Program-made: the position numbers and the translations under genes
Notes under the pieces: generated by a model
What the model was told of the DNA's origin: nothing
Databases searched by the model: none
The model's input: the letters and a program-made list of their open reading frames with translations, nothing else
DNA from: a virus
DNA: 64,000 nt
Virus record (IMG/VR): IMGVR_UViG_3300042563_003347
Span: 1 to 64,000 of that record
Strand: one strand, 5' to 3'
Shown here: one piece after another, positions 52,369 to 62,471 of the stretch
Layout of the letters: the number at the start of each line of letters is the position of its first letter
Numbering within the stretch: the first letter of the stretch is position 1

Positions 52369-53333
52369 AAGTATTGATAACCGGCGGACTAGGGCTGATT
52401 GGGCACAATGTGGCGGCTCGTTTGCAGCAGCGCAATGACACAGTGAGCATTGTGGATAGCCAAACCACCTACGGTATTATTCCGCGTGAAGAAGTTGACT
52501 ATTTGATTGGTGAACGTCTTAAAAAACTAGCACCATGTAGTCACTATCACGACTACATTGAAAATGCAGATCGTATGGATGCCATTATTGGTAAAGAGAC
52601 ACCAGAGGTAATCATACACTGTGCCAGCTTTCCCAGACAAAAAGTAGTCAATGCCAACCCTGCATTGGCTGCTGATGTCATGATGCGTGGTCTAATCAAT
52701 CTTCTTGAGAGTGCCAAAAAACACCAGGTCCGCCGCTTTGTGTACATGTCCAGCAGCATGGTCTACGGCGACTTTGAAGATCAAGTGTTAGAGGACGACG
52801 AGTGCAGGCCGCAAGGACAGTATGGTATCATGAAGCTGGCCGGTGAATGGTTGGTCAAAGATTATGCTCGCAGAACCGGCATGGAGTATGTGATACTTCG
52901 TCCCAGTGCTGTGTACGGACCGCTCGATGTGGAGGATCGTGTGGTGGCCAAGTTCATGCTGACCGCCATGCGTGGCGGTGTGCTGAAAGTCAATGGTGCA
53001 GGCGAAACACTGGACTTTACCTATGTGGATGATGCTGCCGATGGTGTGGTTGCTGCTGCAACTAGAATCATGAGTGCCAACCGAACATACAACATTACCA
53101 AATCACATTCAGTGAGTTTGTTACAAGCAGCCGAAATGATTGTGAAGATCGTGGGTTCTGGTACCATTGAATGTCGAGATCGAGATGCAGACTTTCCCAG
53201 TCGTGGCGCATTAAACATCGATCGTGCAAGAACCATACTGGGCTTTGATCCCCGAGTAGACGTTGAACAAGGATTCCAAAATTACTATGAGTGGCTTTCA
53301 AATAGCGTTTACTGGTCTACAAAGACAGTATAA
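52365..53333 (+). CDS. NAD-dependent epimerase/dehydratase
   Basis: Extended SDR of 322 residues. TGGLGLIG at residues 6-13, SSSMVYG near 128 and YGIMK as the catalytic YxxxK. DFTYVDDAADGVVAA matches the substrate-binding region of sugar epimerases. ATG 52365 is preferred (ATGA overlap with the upstream stop). Supplies the aminotransferase encoded directly after it. Confidence 0.85.
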   Translation: MKVLITGGLGLIGHNVAARLQQRNDTVSIVDSQTTYGIIPREEVDYLIGERLKKLAPCSHYHDYIENADRMDAIIGKETPEVIIHCASFPRQKVVNANPALAADVMMRGLINLLESAKKHQVRRFVYMSSSMVYGDFEDQVLEDDECRPQGQYGIMKLAGEWLVKDYARRTGMEYVILRPSAVYGPLDVEDRVVAKFMLTAMRGGVLKVNGAGETLDFTYVDDAADGVVAAATRIMSANRTYNITKSHSVSLLQAAEMIVKIVGSGTIECRDRDADFPSRGALNIDRARTILGFDPRVDVEQGFQNYYEWLSNSVYWSTKTV

Positions 53334-54372
53334 TAATCTCAGAGAGGAGATACTGGATGCAACGGACCAGGTTCTAGCATCTGGCAATCTCATGAACGGC
53401 CAGTTCACTCAACAGTTTGAGGAATGGTTGGCTCAAAAAAATCATTCGAATTATGCAGTACTGTGCCATTCGGGTACACAGGCTCTGGAGATACTGGCTG
53501 GCTATTACCGCACAGAGCATAGCCTGCATCCCCAGCCAACACCACCTACAGTGTTAATTCCTGCCATGACATTTCCTGCCAGTGCAAATGCATTTGTACG
53601 AGCAGGATGGAACATACACTTGGTTGACACCGATGCCAATGGCAACATGCAATTTAGAGATAAACCACCACACCTGAGTTACGAAGCCATACTTGGCATT
53701 GGATTGTATGGCGCAGCATTGTCTGATAGTCTACGCCGTGTTAGCCACCTGATAATTGAAGATGCAGCACAACACTGGTTGTCTGACCGTTGCCATCGTG
53801 TGGGCGAAGCCAGTGCTATCAGTTTTGATCCCATGAAAAATCTAAACAACTACGGCAACGGTGGTGCCGTAGTCACCAACGACCGCAATCTAAGTGACTA
53901 TGCTCGTAACTGGAGTGACAACGGTAAACGATCTGGTCATACACAAACAGGCACTAACTCACGCATGAGCGAAGTAGACTGTGCGCAAATGATGGTCAAG
54001 ACTGTGTATCTAGATGCGTGGCAAGCTCGCAGGGAAAAAATTGCACTGCGCTACATAGACGCATTTGGTAAAGCACCGTTTCGTTGTTTGATCGACGATT
54101 CAAATGTGTCTACTCACTGTTTTCACAAATTTGTTATTGATACCAGCAATCGGGATCAACTGCAAGCAGATCTGAAGTCTGCGGGCATAGAGACTCGAGT
54201 ACATTACCAACATCCATTGCACGAACTGGCGGCATATCAACAGTATGCTGGACCTAGTATTCTTAGTGCTGCAAGTTCATTGAGTAGACGAGCACTGAGT
54301 CTGCCTATCTATCCTGAGCTCACAGACTCAGAAGTAGAATACATTATTAGTTCGGTACTAGACTGCGTTTGA
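53287..54372 (+). CDS. DegT/DnrJ/EryC1/StrS aminotransferase
   Basis: 361 residues, full length. Substrate-phosphate motif SGTQALEIL near 66, Asp-containing IIEDAAQH near 158 and the PLP lysine SFDPMKNLNNYGNGG near 182. It transaminates a keto-sugar nucleotide to an amino sugar. It overlaps the epimerase by 47 nt in another frame. Unlike the shortened DegT-like protein at 1872, all motifs are present. Confidence 0.88.
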   Translation: MSGFQIAFTGLQRQYNNLREEILDATDQVLASGNLMNGQFTQQFEEWLAQKNHSNYAVLCHSGTQALEILAGYYRTEHSLHPQPTPPTVLIPAMTFPASANAFVRAGWNIHLVDTDANGNMQFRDKPPHLSYEAILGIGLYGAALSDSLRRVSHLIIEDAAQHWLSDRCHRVGEASAISFDPMKNLNNYGNGGAVVTNDRNLSDYARNWSDNGKRSGHTQTGTNSRMSEVDCAQMMVKTVYLDAWQARREKIALRYIDAFGKAPFRCLIDDSNVSTHCFHKFVIDTSNRDQLQADLKSAGIETRVHYQHPLHELAAYQQYAGPSILSAASSLSRRALSLPIYPELTDSEVEYIISSVLDCV

Positions 54373-56545
54373 TAAAAGCATAACTAGCTAGCCACTCCCA
54401 CTCGTAGCTTTTCTTCAGCGCATCAAAGTTGCCGTTGACTGCATCGTAGTAATTCACAGCATCCTCTGCACCCCATCGGCTCCACTGAGGATCTGCTTCG
54501 TCGCTGTTGACATCAAGCCATTTGCCTAACCGATATTCACTTTCCACATCAGGCAAGCTGGCTTTCAATTTGATACATTCACGAAACGCTGTGCGCCAGC
54601 TTGACCACGGTGAAGTGTTATAGTGTGCCACGCCACTCAAGATAGGCACCACTTCATGCGGTGAGTCCAGTGTGAAGTCCAGGCCTATACCCGGGTTATC
54701 CAATACTAATTGCCGGTTGTATGCAATCATGGCCTGGTGTCCGTATACTAGGCCATTAACAGGATTCTGGGCATGGAAGATGTAGTGCTTGGCCTGTTGC
54801 ATGCGATCAGGTTGCCAAGTAAAGTCAAAGTCAATGTCCACTTCCAGCTTGGCAAACACAGCAAAGAACCAGGGTGTGGTGCTGGCCTCAGCTGCTGCAT
54901 GATATGCTGCTGCACGACCATTGATGTTGCTCACACGCACCAGGCGATTAGCCTTGGGCAACAAACTCAATCTTTTGTAATGTTGCTCAGCATTGGGTTC
55001 ACCGTTGGAGATGAACACAATATCCTGTAGCTGATCCTTTAGCATGCAGTGCGTCTTGTCTACATAGGGATAATCATATAGCTGCGTCTTGATGTAGGGT
55101 ATGGCCGTTCGAGGTACAACCACACTGCTGGCACCAGGATTCAACGGAACTATGGTCTTGGTTTGTTCTCTCCATAGTGGCACAGTGACCAAGTTTGTGC
55201 TCATGTAGTCGGACTGTGTGAACACTGCCAGTGGACCGGCAAAGTTTCGGGTACGAACCACATCCACATGACTGTCTTGATCGTGTTGTACTACGGGCAT
55301 GGGTCTGCGAGGTACACCAACACTGACAAAATTGCAATCATACCATTCCAGCAATTCCTTGCGTTCTGCATACTCAGCAAAGGTAGGCACATGCATGAAG
55401 AATGTGTCTCCAAACTTTTCTGTATCACTTGCAAACACATGCAGCATTGTGGCTTGCCATTGTTCGGGATGCCACGAGAAGTCAAAGTCAGTGTAATCAC
55501 AGATGCTGCTGCATACCCAGACATATTCATGTTCTGTGCCTATGCTCTTGGCCAAGCGTATCAAGGTATCTCTATAGTTGTCAAAGTATCGCACTCGACG
55601 AGTGATGTTGGGTATCTGTCCAGCGGCGCCATCCATGTGATCAATTTCGTATATGGCTGTGGCTTTGCCCACTGTGCGAATTTTTAGTTCAGCAAGGTAC
55701 TTGACTTCTACCGCACCGGGCACACGATAAACAGGTCCGCCAGTCTTTTGATGTTGTGTAGCAAACTGATACACATAGGGCGGTTCTCCAGGATCAGGTA
55801 CCCAGCTAAAGTCTACACCAGCAGGATCAACTGAATCAGGCACAGTCCATCTAGCAGAGTTTGCTAGCAAACTAGCACGTGGCCATGCAACATACTTGCG
55901 TTCAGTTGCGCCTGGCACACGATACTCCACAGTGGGCATGATCTCTGCTGGCCACCACTGGTTGCCAAACACATAGATGTAAGGAACATCTCCAGGATCA
56001 GGTACCCATGAATAGTCCATGTCGCTGTTGACCACGTTGTACCAGGGTCGATTGGGATTTTGTGTCAGCTCAGCTCTTGGTGTTGTCATGTACTTGCGTT
56101 CAGTTGCACCCGGCACATGATATTCTACTGTGGGCATGATCTCTGCTGGCCACCACTGGTTGCCAAACACATAGATGTAAGGAGGATCATGCGGATGTGG
56201 TGCCCAGGAGTAATCAAACTCTGCGTTTGACATTGCAGTATAGAAATGCATAGTCGAACTTTTGTTTGGAATAATTCGATCATGAAAGTGATATTTGATC
56301 TCGCCGCCCCTGGGCACAAGGTATGTGCCCGAATACTCATGATGTTGACTGGGCCATGTGTGAGTGTACTCGCTTTGCCAAGGCACAGGTTGAAAATCCC
56401 AATCATGTGTGCTATAATCAGCTAAGTATGTGATCCACCAGAAATACCTAGTACGACTCAGAGTCTGCGCATGCTCAATGCTGTCAGCTTCCTGCTCATG
56501 CACAAACAAGTTGGGTTTCTTTCCAGAATAAAATACGTCAAACAT
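54347..56545 (-). CDS. Large phage protein with three W-rich tandem repeats
   Basis: 732 residues. Residues about 105-330 hold three related units of about 80 residues (FSWVPDPG..PYIYVFGNQWW.AEIMPTV.Y.VPGA.E.KY); the first two are nearly identical in protein and DNA. Related YSW/FSW units follow (DFSWHPEQWQATMLHVFAS; DFTWQPDRMQQAKHYIF). The C-terminal part (RLVRVSNINGRAAAYHAAAE) resembles a GT-A glycosyltransferase. Its start is 2 nt from a divergent gene, and its 3' end overlaps the DegT gene. Function unknown. Confidence 0.75.
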   Translation of the reverse strand: MFDVFYSGKKPNLFVHEQEADSIEHAQTLSRTRYFWWITYLADYSTHDWDFQPVPWQSEYTHTWPSQHHEYSGTYLVPRGGEIKYHFHDRIIPNKSSTMHFYTAMSNAEFDYSWAPHPHDPPYIYVFGNQWWPAEIMPTVEYHVPGATERKYMTTPRAELTQNPNRPWYNVVNSDMDYSWVPDPGDVPYIYVFGNQWWPAEIMPTVEYRVPGATERKYVAWPRASLLANSARWTVPDSVDPAGVDFSWVPDPGEPPYVYQFATQHQKTGGPVYRVPGAVEVKYLAELKIRTVGKATAIYEIDHMDGAAGQIPNITRRVRYFDNYRDTLIRLAKSIGTEHEYVWVCSSICDYTDFDFSWHPEQWQATMLHVFASDTEKFGDTFFMHVPTFAEYAERKELLEWYDCNFVSVGVPRRPMPVVQHDQDSHVDVVRTRNFAGPLAVFTQSDYMSTNLVTVPLWREQTKTIVPLNPGASSVVVPRTAIPYIKTQLYDYPYVDKTHCMLKDQLQDIVFISNGEPNAEQHYKRLSLLPKANRLVRVSNINGRAAAYHAAAEASTTPWFFAVFAKLEVDIDFDFTWQPDRMQQAKHYIFHAQNPVNGLVYGHQAMIAYNRQLVLDNPGIGLDFTLDSPHEVVPILSGVAHYNTSPWSSWRTAFRECIKLKASLPDVESEYRLGKWLDVNSDEADPQWSRWGAEDAVNYYDAVNGNFDALKKSYEWEWLASYAFIKRSLVPN

Positions 56546-56547
56546 TA

Positions 56548-57675
56548 ATGATTAGAATAGATGAAATTTACAACAACACATTCTGGCCCTGGCTGAAGGC
56601 TAACCGTCCTGGTTTTAGAGCATTCTTTTGCGAACCGTTTGGACGCAGTGATCCTGCCAGTGTGATGAATTATGGCAGAGATGACATACATGAACACAAT
56701 TATATATTCTTTTTTGACCAAGAGCCAATAAATTTGGACATACACATGCCTACTTTTGCAAGAGTAGTTGTTTGTAATGTAGATATATTAAAAAATACAA
56801 GCATACAACAGCTAGTGATGTTACATAATCTCGGATATCTTGTAACCAGCGAAAAAAACAGCGACAATGTTGCTGCTTTGTGCAAACAGCATTGGTGGAC
56901 GCCTTTGTATTATTTCTTTCACGGTTGGGCAGCACTAGATTGGTATCGAGGTTACGATAAAACTTTCTTGATCCAGCCGGCGTCTGAGCGTGTTATTACA
57001 AAGACATTCATTGCACCTAATCGAATTATAGCAGGAGAGCGACAACACCGGCTGGAGATGCTGTACCACATCTTTAAGAACGGAATGGCACACAATCATA
57101 TCAGCTGCCCTTCTGTGTGTCCTTCAGAAAATATCAGCATACTAGATGCTGTAAAACCATTGTCAAACAAGTATCCTGATATAGAATCAGTGTTTGCCGC
57201 ACAAACTTTGCCTATAAATTTTGCCAACGAAACTGATCATCCCATGCACTCGTGTTGGCTCAGCTTGTTTGATGAGTCAGCTGAAAGCCTGTTGTACTTG
57301 GTTACAGAAACTGTGGCCACAGGCCAACGACTTCACTTGACTGAAAAAACATTCAAACCCATTGCCCTGGGCATGCCGTTTGTAATTGTGGGCACCAAGG
57401 GCAGTCTGGAGTATTTGCGCAGTTACGGATTTCAAACATTTGGAGATATCTGGGACGAGAGCTATGATTCTGCAGACGATGATGTACGTATAGAACGCAT
57501 TACTAGCCTGTTACGTAGTCTCGACGAGTTGCCTGCTGAAGCCAAACAAGACCTGTTTGAGCAGTGTCACCAAGTCATAGAACACAACTGGAATCACTTT
57601 TATAGGGGTGGATTTGAAGCTGTGTTATGGCAAGAACTAAATGAGATGCTAAATGGAATTAAATCTAATAGCTGA
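56548..57675 (+). CDS. TEKTFKPI-family protein, probable glycosyltransferase
   Basis: 375 residues. Conserved C-terminal block LTEKTFKPIALGMPFVIVG, GSLEYLRSYGFQTFGDIWDE, similar to the protein encoded just downstream and, more distantly, to 16741. This block looks like a nucleotide-sugar-binding loop of GT10-like or exostosin-like enzymes; tentative. The divergent start lies 2 nt from the minus gene. Confidence 0.65.
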   Translation: MIRIDEIYNNTFWPWLKANRPGFRAFFCEPFGRSDPASVMNYGRDDIHEHNYIFFFDQEPINLDIHMPTFARVVVCNVDILKNTSIQQLVMLHNLGYLVTSEKNSDNVAALCKQHWWTPLYYFFHGWAALDWYRGYDKTFLIQPASERVITKTFIAPNRIIAGERQHRLEMLYHIFKNGMAHNHISCPSVCPSENISILDAVKPLSNKYPDIESVFAAQTLPINFANETDHPMHSCWLSLFDESAESLLYLVTETVATGQRLHLTEKTFKPIALGMPFVIVGTKGSLEYLRSYGFQTFGDIWDESYDSADDDVRIERITSLLRSLDELPAEAKQDLFEQCHQVIEHNWNHFYRGGFEAVLWQELNEMLNGIKSNS

Positions 57676-58834
57676 TCGCGTTGATAAAGGACGCATCTAT
57701 CCTGCACTTGCTACTCACCAAGCAAGGCCTTACACACAGAGCTGGCGTGAGTTTGATCTGCATTTTCCCTACACCATTCCCTTACGACTGCAAGAATACT
57801 GTGACCATCATGAAGTCAAAATCAACATTCATTACATTCACAACAACTTGCCAGCCAATACGTTTTACCCAATAGGTCTGAGCTTTTTCAATTTTAGCAT
57901 TGATTATTTTACTTTGTTGCCTGCTGAAATTTTTACTGCTGTGTGCCAGAAGAAAATTCGTGTGTTGTTTTACTATCACGAAGGGGACAATCCTGCCAGG
58001 ATCAAACAAAGATTGGACAAATTAGCTGTACAAGTACGACTACCAGCCAACTGTTATATTTTTGTTAGTGCTAACTCTGCTGCACGAGATATTCCAGGCT
58101 TTGTGTACTTCAATGACTTTGAACTTTGGTACTATCAGCGCAACCGTGAACAAGCACCTCTGGCCATACATTCTAAACCAAGAGAACGTGAATTCACTGT
58201 GTTAAATCGACTACACAAAAGCTGGAGAGCCACTGCAATGGCAGATTTGTCACGAACAGGTGTGCTGGACCGCAGTTACTGGAGCTACTGCGAAACTGGT
58301 GAGTTAGATAACGACAACCCCATTGAGATAGACGCTGTACCCGGACTGCGTGAAGCCACTGTGAAGTTTCTTGGCCAGGCACCTTATGTCAGCGACGAAC
58401 TTGATCAGGACAGCCGCAACAATCATTCTGAAACTGAATCCAAATATCACGTCAACAGTTATTGCAACATTGTGATGGAAACACACTGGGACGCAGATCA
58501 GTCCGGTGGCGCATTCTTAACTGAAAAAACTTTCAAGCCAATCAAGCACGGACAACTGTTCTTTGTTGCCGGTCCTGCGGGCAGTTTACAAGCTCTGCGT
58601 GATCTAGGCTACAAGACCTTTGACACAGTGTTGGACACCATGTATGATCGCATTGAGGATAACACCCAACGCTGGATACGCCTATGTGATGCAGTTGCTC
58701 AGGCACGGCATAGATTGGCAGATCGGTTTGAAACTGCACGAGCAGACATAGAACACAACCAACAGTTATTTGCCGAACTCAAGACGCAGCGTTTAAATAG
58801 CTTGATCAAGGACATTCATGAGCAATACAATTAA
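57653..58834 (+). CDS. TEKTFKPI-family protein, probable glycosyltransferase
   Basis: 393 residues. LTEKTFKPIKHGQLFFVAGP, GSLQALRDLGYKTFDTVLD near 285-330. Paralogue of the protein encoded upstream, which it overlaps by 23 nt; its own 3' end overlaps the amidinotransferase gene by 17 nt. Confidence 0.65.
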   Translation: MELNLIADRVDKGRIYPALATHQARPYTQSWREFDLHFPYTIPLRLQEYCDHHEVKINIHYIHNNLPANTFYPIGLSFFNFSIDYFTLLPAEIFTAVCQKKIRVLFYYHEGDNPARIKQRLDKLAVQVRLPANCYIFVSANSAARDIPGFVYFNDFELWYYQRNREQAPLAIHSKPREREFTVLNRLHKSWRATAMADLSRTGVLDRSYWSYCETGELDNDNPIEIDAVPGLREATVKFLGQAPYVSDELDQDSRNNHSETESKYHVNSYCNIVMETHWDADQSGGAFLTEKTFKPIKHGQLFFVAGPAGSLQALRDLGYKTFDTVLDTMYDRIEDNTQRWIRLCDAVAQARHRLADRFETARADIEHNQQLFAELKTQRLNSLIKDIHEQYN

Positions 58835-59861
58835 TTCATACACCAGCTGGCAACCACTTGAAGAAGTGATTGTGGGGCAAGCATACACACCTGACTATTT
58901 TGATTTTATCGAAAACCCACAGGTGCGCAATCAACTGCAACAGATCTTGTCGGAAACAGCCGAAGATCTAGACAACTTGCAAAAAACCATTGAGAAGTTT
59001 GGTGCTCGAGTGCGGCGTCCTGATCTGCCCAACAAACACAATTTCCAACAACAACAAATCACAGGGGACGGCGCGCCGCTGCCGCCGCTGACGCCACGTG
59101 ACTGGCAGATCACTCTAGGCAACAAACTGTTACGTGTGTTGCCCATGCAAGAGCTTGACGCAGTTTGTGCCGAGTACGAAGCAGCTGATCCTGGCAGTGT
59201 GATTAATCCTCATGGACCGTCAGGCTGGGATGAAAACTGTATTCTAAATGGTGCCAGTGCCAGTTGTATTGTGCGAGTGGGTCGCGATGTGTTCTTTGAC
59301 AACTCAGACTTCCTAAAACCTGAACAATCACGCTGGATTGTGGACAATGTACTGGGTCCTGAGTACCGCATACACGAAGCTATCACCGACGGGCATGGCG
59401 ATGCTGTGTTTGCTATACTCAAGCCTGGTGTGTTGTTGAGCAGCAAGCACGATGTGAATCTAAATCTTGCAGCAGATTTTCCTGGCTGGGACGTTTGCAA
59501 GATTTGGGATAGCTCAATCTGGGCTGCTATGGAAGTGGGCAAGTTCAAATACGAACAAAGCCCTGGTGCATGGTATGTGCAAGGACAAACACCCACAGCA
59601 GAGTTTACAGACTTTGTAAACACCTATCTAACCAAGTGGACAGGTTTTGTTGCTGAGACTGTGTTTGATGTCAACTGTCTTGTGCTAGACGAAAGTCACG
59701 TTATCTTTAGTGCCTATAACCGAGAAGTGTTTGACTACTGTCGTAAGCACAAGATTGAACCTATCATTAGTGAACTGCGTCACAGCTACTTCTGGGATGG
59801 CGGCATCAGTTGCTGTACTCAAGACATTCGCCGACGTGGCGGGCTAGAAACTTACTTTTAA
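58818..59861 (+). CDS. Amidinotransferase / arginine deiminase-superfamily protein
   Basis: 347 residues. WQPLEEVIVG at the N terminus is typical of glycine amidinotransferases. Catalytic residues: Glu/Asp pair near PHGPSGWDENCIL, His in DGHGDAVFAIL, and the nucleophile Cys in GGISCCTQD near the C terminus. It transfers an amidino group from arginine to an amine, or deiminates a guanidino compound. Convergent with the carbamoyltransferase gene; their ends overlap. Confidence 0.82.
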   Translation: MSNTINSYTSWQPLEEVIVGQAYTPDYFDFIENPQVRNQLQQILSETAEDLDNLQKTIEKFGARVRRPDLPNKHNFQQQQITGDGAPLPPLTPRDWQITLGNKLLRVLPMQELDAVCAEYEAADPGSVINPHGPSGWDENCILNGASASCIVRVGRDVFFDNSDFLKPEQSRWIVDNVLGPEYRIHEAITDGHGDAVFAILKPGVLLSSKHDVNLNLAADFPGWDVCKIWDSSIWAAMEVGKFKYEQSPGAWYVQGQTPTAEFTDFVNTYLTKWTGFVAETVFDVNCLVLDESHVIFSAYNREVFDYCRKHKIEPIISELRHSYFWDGGISCCTQDIRRRGGLETYF

Positions 59862-61339
59862 CTACAAACTCGAACGCCGTACTCACGTTCAAAGCGGTCC
59901 GCATCTGCTCGATCATTGACCATGGGCTCTCCGCGTATGTTCAATGACGTGTTGAGCAGCATAGGACAATCAGTCATCACGTACCATTTTTCCAAGAGTT
60001 CTCTAATGCCTGAACCATCCGCAGGAACTGTCTGCACTCTACTAGTGCCGTCATGATGCACAATAGCAGGAAAAAGATCAGGATACCAGCAGTTGGCGAC
60101 TGCTTGCATATACCTACTAGTGCTGAAACCCCTAGGCATATCAAAATACTGATCAGCGTATTCTTCAAGGATAACTGGTGCAAATGGTCTGAATTGTTGT
60201 CTACGTTTGATCTCATTTACTTGATCCTTTATTTCCGAGCCACGAGGGTCTGCTAACAAACTTCTATTGCCCAGGGCCCTGGGTCCAAATTCTGCTCGAC
60301 CACTAGCCACTCCCACAATTTTTCTAGTGACCAACTCATCCAGGATGGCATTGACAGGATAAGCACCGAGGATATTGTGGCCAAGATAAGCATTGGTCCA
60401 GTTGATTCGACCACCATGTGCCAAGGCAGCAGCGCCAAGACTACTGCCTGCGTCACCAGGACAAGGCATGATCCAGATGTTGTCAAAATAATTTCCAATC
60501 CGTTGGTTGGCACTACAGTTAAGAGCAACACCGCCCATGTAAACTAGGTTCCGGCTCCAGTTCAGTTTCTTAGCACGAACCATCACATTCAAAATAAGGT
60601 CTTCTGCTAGAGCCTGTGCCCCGGCGGCAATATCAAACTCTGAATAATCATTTAGATATTCAGCTTCAAGACCTGTATGTAGATTCTCTTTGAATCGAAT
60701 TTCATATTCATTGTCGATAAGATCGTAGCGCAGTCGATTGCTGATATTGTTTTGTCCGTATGCAGCCATGCCCATTAGAATGTATTCTTCGTCCAGGGGT
60801 CTAAGACCCACACGAGCAGTGACTGCACTGTAGAACAATCCTATGCTGTGCGGATACCCGCGGGACCAAAGTTTTCGATAAGTTGCTCGGCCCTGAGAAT
60901 TGTATTCAGCGCCCCAGATGGTTATGGTGTCCCACTCACCCACAGCGTCTATTACCACAACTGTGGCTCGATCAAATGGGCTGGTCTGAAATCCGCCTGC
61001 GGCATGACTTAGATGATGATTGTAACTGGACACATGCTCAGGCTTGATCTGATTGCCCAGTTGTGCCTTCAAGATCTGTCCTACAGTGAGTTTGTTCCAC
61101 TCGATACCTTGTCCTGAATACCATTGTCGCAGTTGTTTACGCCAAGGACGCTCATAGTAAGCAACTTGTTCAGGCTGACCATAATACAGTACGTCGGCAA
61201 TCAGTCCTAAACTGATATCAGCGTCATTTTTCTTTTTGCTGTAGCGTTCTGAATGGCCGGCAAAAAGAATGTTGCCGTCATGATCCAGTACCGTGGCAGC
61301 AGCATCATGGAATCCTGCCGATATTCCCAGTATGTTCAT
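59858..61339 (-). CDS. Carbamoyltransferase (NodU/CmcH family)
   Basis: 493 residues. N-terminal ASKHA-type domain (MNILGISAGFHDAAATVL; NHHLSHAAGGF with metal-binding His) and C-terminal YrdC-like domain with GRAEFGPRALGNRS and TSLNIRGEPMV. It transfers carbamoyl from carbamoyl phosphate, through carbamoyl-AMP, to a hydroxyl of a sugar or nucleoside. In phages such enzymes also modify 5-hydroxymethylpyrimidines. It starts at an ATGA overlap with a 33-residue gene. Confidence 0.9.
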   Translation of the reverse strand: MNILGISAGFHDAAATVLDHDGNILFAGHSERYSKKKNDADISLGLIADVLYYGQPEQVAYYERPWRKQLRQWYSGQGIEWNKLTVGQILKAQLGNQIKPEHVSSYNHHLSHAAGGFQTSPFDRATVVVIDAVGEWDTITIWGAEYNSQGRATYRKLWSRGYPHSIGLFYSAVTARVGLRPLDEEYILMGMAAYGQNNISNRLRYDLIDNEYEIRFKENLHTGLEAEYLNDYSEFDIAAGAQALAEDLILNVMVRAKKLNWSRNLVYMGGVALNCSANQRIGNYFDNIWIMPCPGDAGSSLGAAALAHGGRINWTNAYLGHNILGAYPVNAILDELVTRKIVGVASGRAEFGPRALGNRSLLADPRGSEIKDQVNEIKRRQQFRPFAPVILEEYADQYFDMPRGFSTSRYMQAVANCWYPDLFPAIVHHDGTSRVQTVPADGSGIRELLEKWYVMTDCPMLLNTSLNIRGEPMVNDRADADRFEREYGVRVCS

Positions 61340-61437
61340 TTATAAATGAAAGGGTCTCTTTTGCGTAGCTCTTTGAGTTTCTTGCGGTAACGATATTCCA
61401 GGGAGATTCTTGCCCATAATTTTTTTAGCCAGTTCAT
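61336..61437 (-). CDS. Small basic protein coupled to carbamoyltransferase (33 aa)
   Basis: MNWLKKLWARISLEYRYRKK then LKELRKRDPFIYK. It overlaps the stop of the gene upstream and the start of the carbamoyltransferase by ATGA at both ends. Amphipathic, Arg/Lys-rich. I recall similar basic peptides ending DPFIYK beside phage carbamoyltransferases. Confidence 0.65.
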   Translation of the reverse strand: MNWLKKLWARISLEYRYRKKLKELRKRDPFIYK

Positions 61438-62471
61438 GTTAATTTCCTTATCTGCTGTAGATCATAGTCAGGATCACTCCAGCGATACTGGTATGTGGTC
61501 TGTGCCATGCTAGTACTTATTCTATAAACGTCTTGATGCTGCGACAACTGTGCCCATATTTCTCGGTAATCTACTGTGCCAAAACTGCGAACTAGATCCA
61601 CTTGTGCCACTCTAGGATGCCCAATTGTTAGAGATTTATCTTCAGGATCAAAGTTGTTGTCTATTAGCCAGGCACGAAAGTCTTTGAGTGATGCAATCTG
61701 CCACAGGAATGATCCAGGATTGTTGGCCCATTCTATATCAAAATCTCCAGCTGCTTGAGTTTGGGATTTCAGTGTACTGGTCACAAGTTCGCTTACACGA
61801 CTGTCTCTGCCTTCGTCTGTGAACACTTCCCAATGATGTTTGCCCACAGCTTTGTTCACTCCTACATATACGCCGCCCAGGGATCTATTGATAGTTTCTA
61901 TTCCAAACAGTTCATAATCTTCATCTGACAGTTCAAAGCGTGGTGCTGCCAACCAGCACATCAACTGTGACGGACGTTGCCATTCAGGCGCTATTTTCAA
62001 CATACGATTGCTTAATACCAAACTTTCTAGTTCGTGACACAGCAAATTTAATTGACGTATGTGCCAACGAGTTGTGTCATTGGCTGCTGTGTAATACGGG
62101 CTCATGGCACCCGACACACCTTGTAGGTCTTCAAAATATTTGTGCAACTGATTTAGGTGGGTATGATTGATCCCAAGACTCGCATCAATTGTGTTGGCAG
62201 GTGTAAAAAAGTCTTGTATGACATATCCTAGATTGGCTGAATTAACAGCATGTATACTGCGATTGAGTTGTGTGCAGATGTATTCGTGGTTGCGATCACT
62301 CTCTGCCCAGCCCAACCAGCAATAGTTCTTTTCCAGATGATTTTGATTCTGAATTAGCTGATTCAATGCTGCCAGCCATTTGCGTGAGAGACTGTTGTCT
62401 TCTACGTCAATATACACTGACAGCTCTTGATTGTCCGTGCTTCTTAGGTCCATCTGGATAGTATCAAGCAT
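61434..62471 (-). CDS. Conserved phage protein (345 aa)
   Basis: Mostly helical, His/Asn/Trp-rich. No motif I recognise. It is coupled by short overlaps to the radical SAM gene upstream and the 33-aa gene downstream, so it likely belongs to the same pathway. Confidence 0.62.
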   Translation of the reverse strand: MLDTIQMDLRSTDNQELSVYIDVEDNSLSRKWLAALNQLIQNQNHLEKNYCWLGWAESDRNHEYICTQLNRSIHAVNSANLGYVIQDFFTPANTIDASLGINHTHLNQLHKYFEDLQGVSGAMSPYYTAANDTTRWHIRQLNLLCHELESLVLSNRMLKIAPEWQRPSQLMCWLAAPRFELSDEDYELFGIETINRSLGGVYVGVNKAVGKHHWEVFTDEGRDSRVSELVTSTLKSQTQAAGDFDIEWANNPGSFLWQIASLKDFRAWLIDNNFDPEDKSLTIGHPRVAQVDLVRSFGTVDYREIWAQLSQHQDVYRISTSMAQTTYQYRWSDPDYDLQQIRKLT

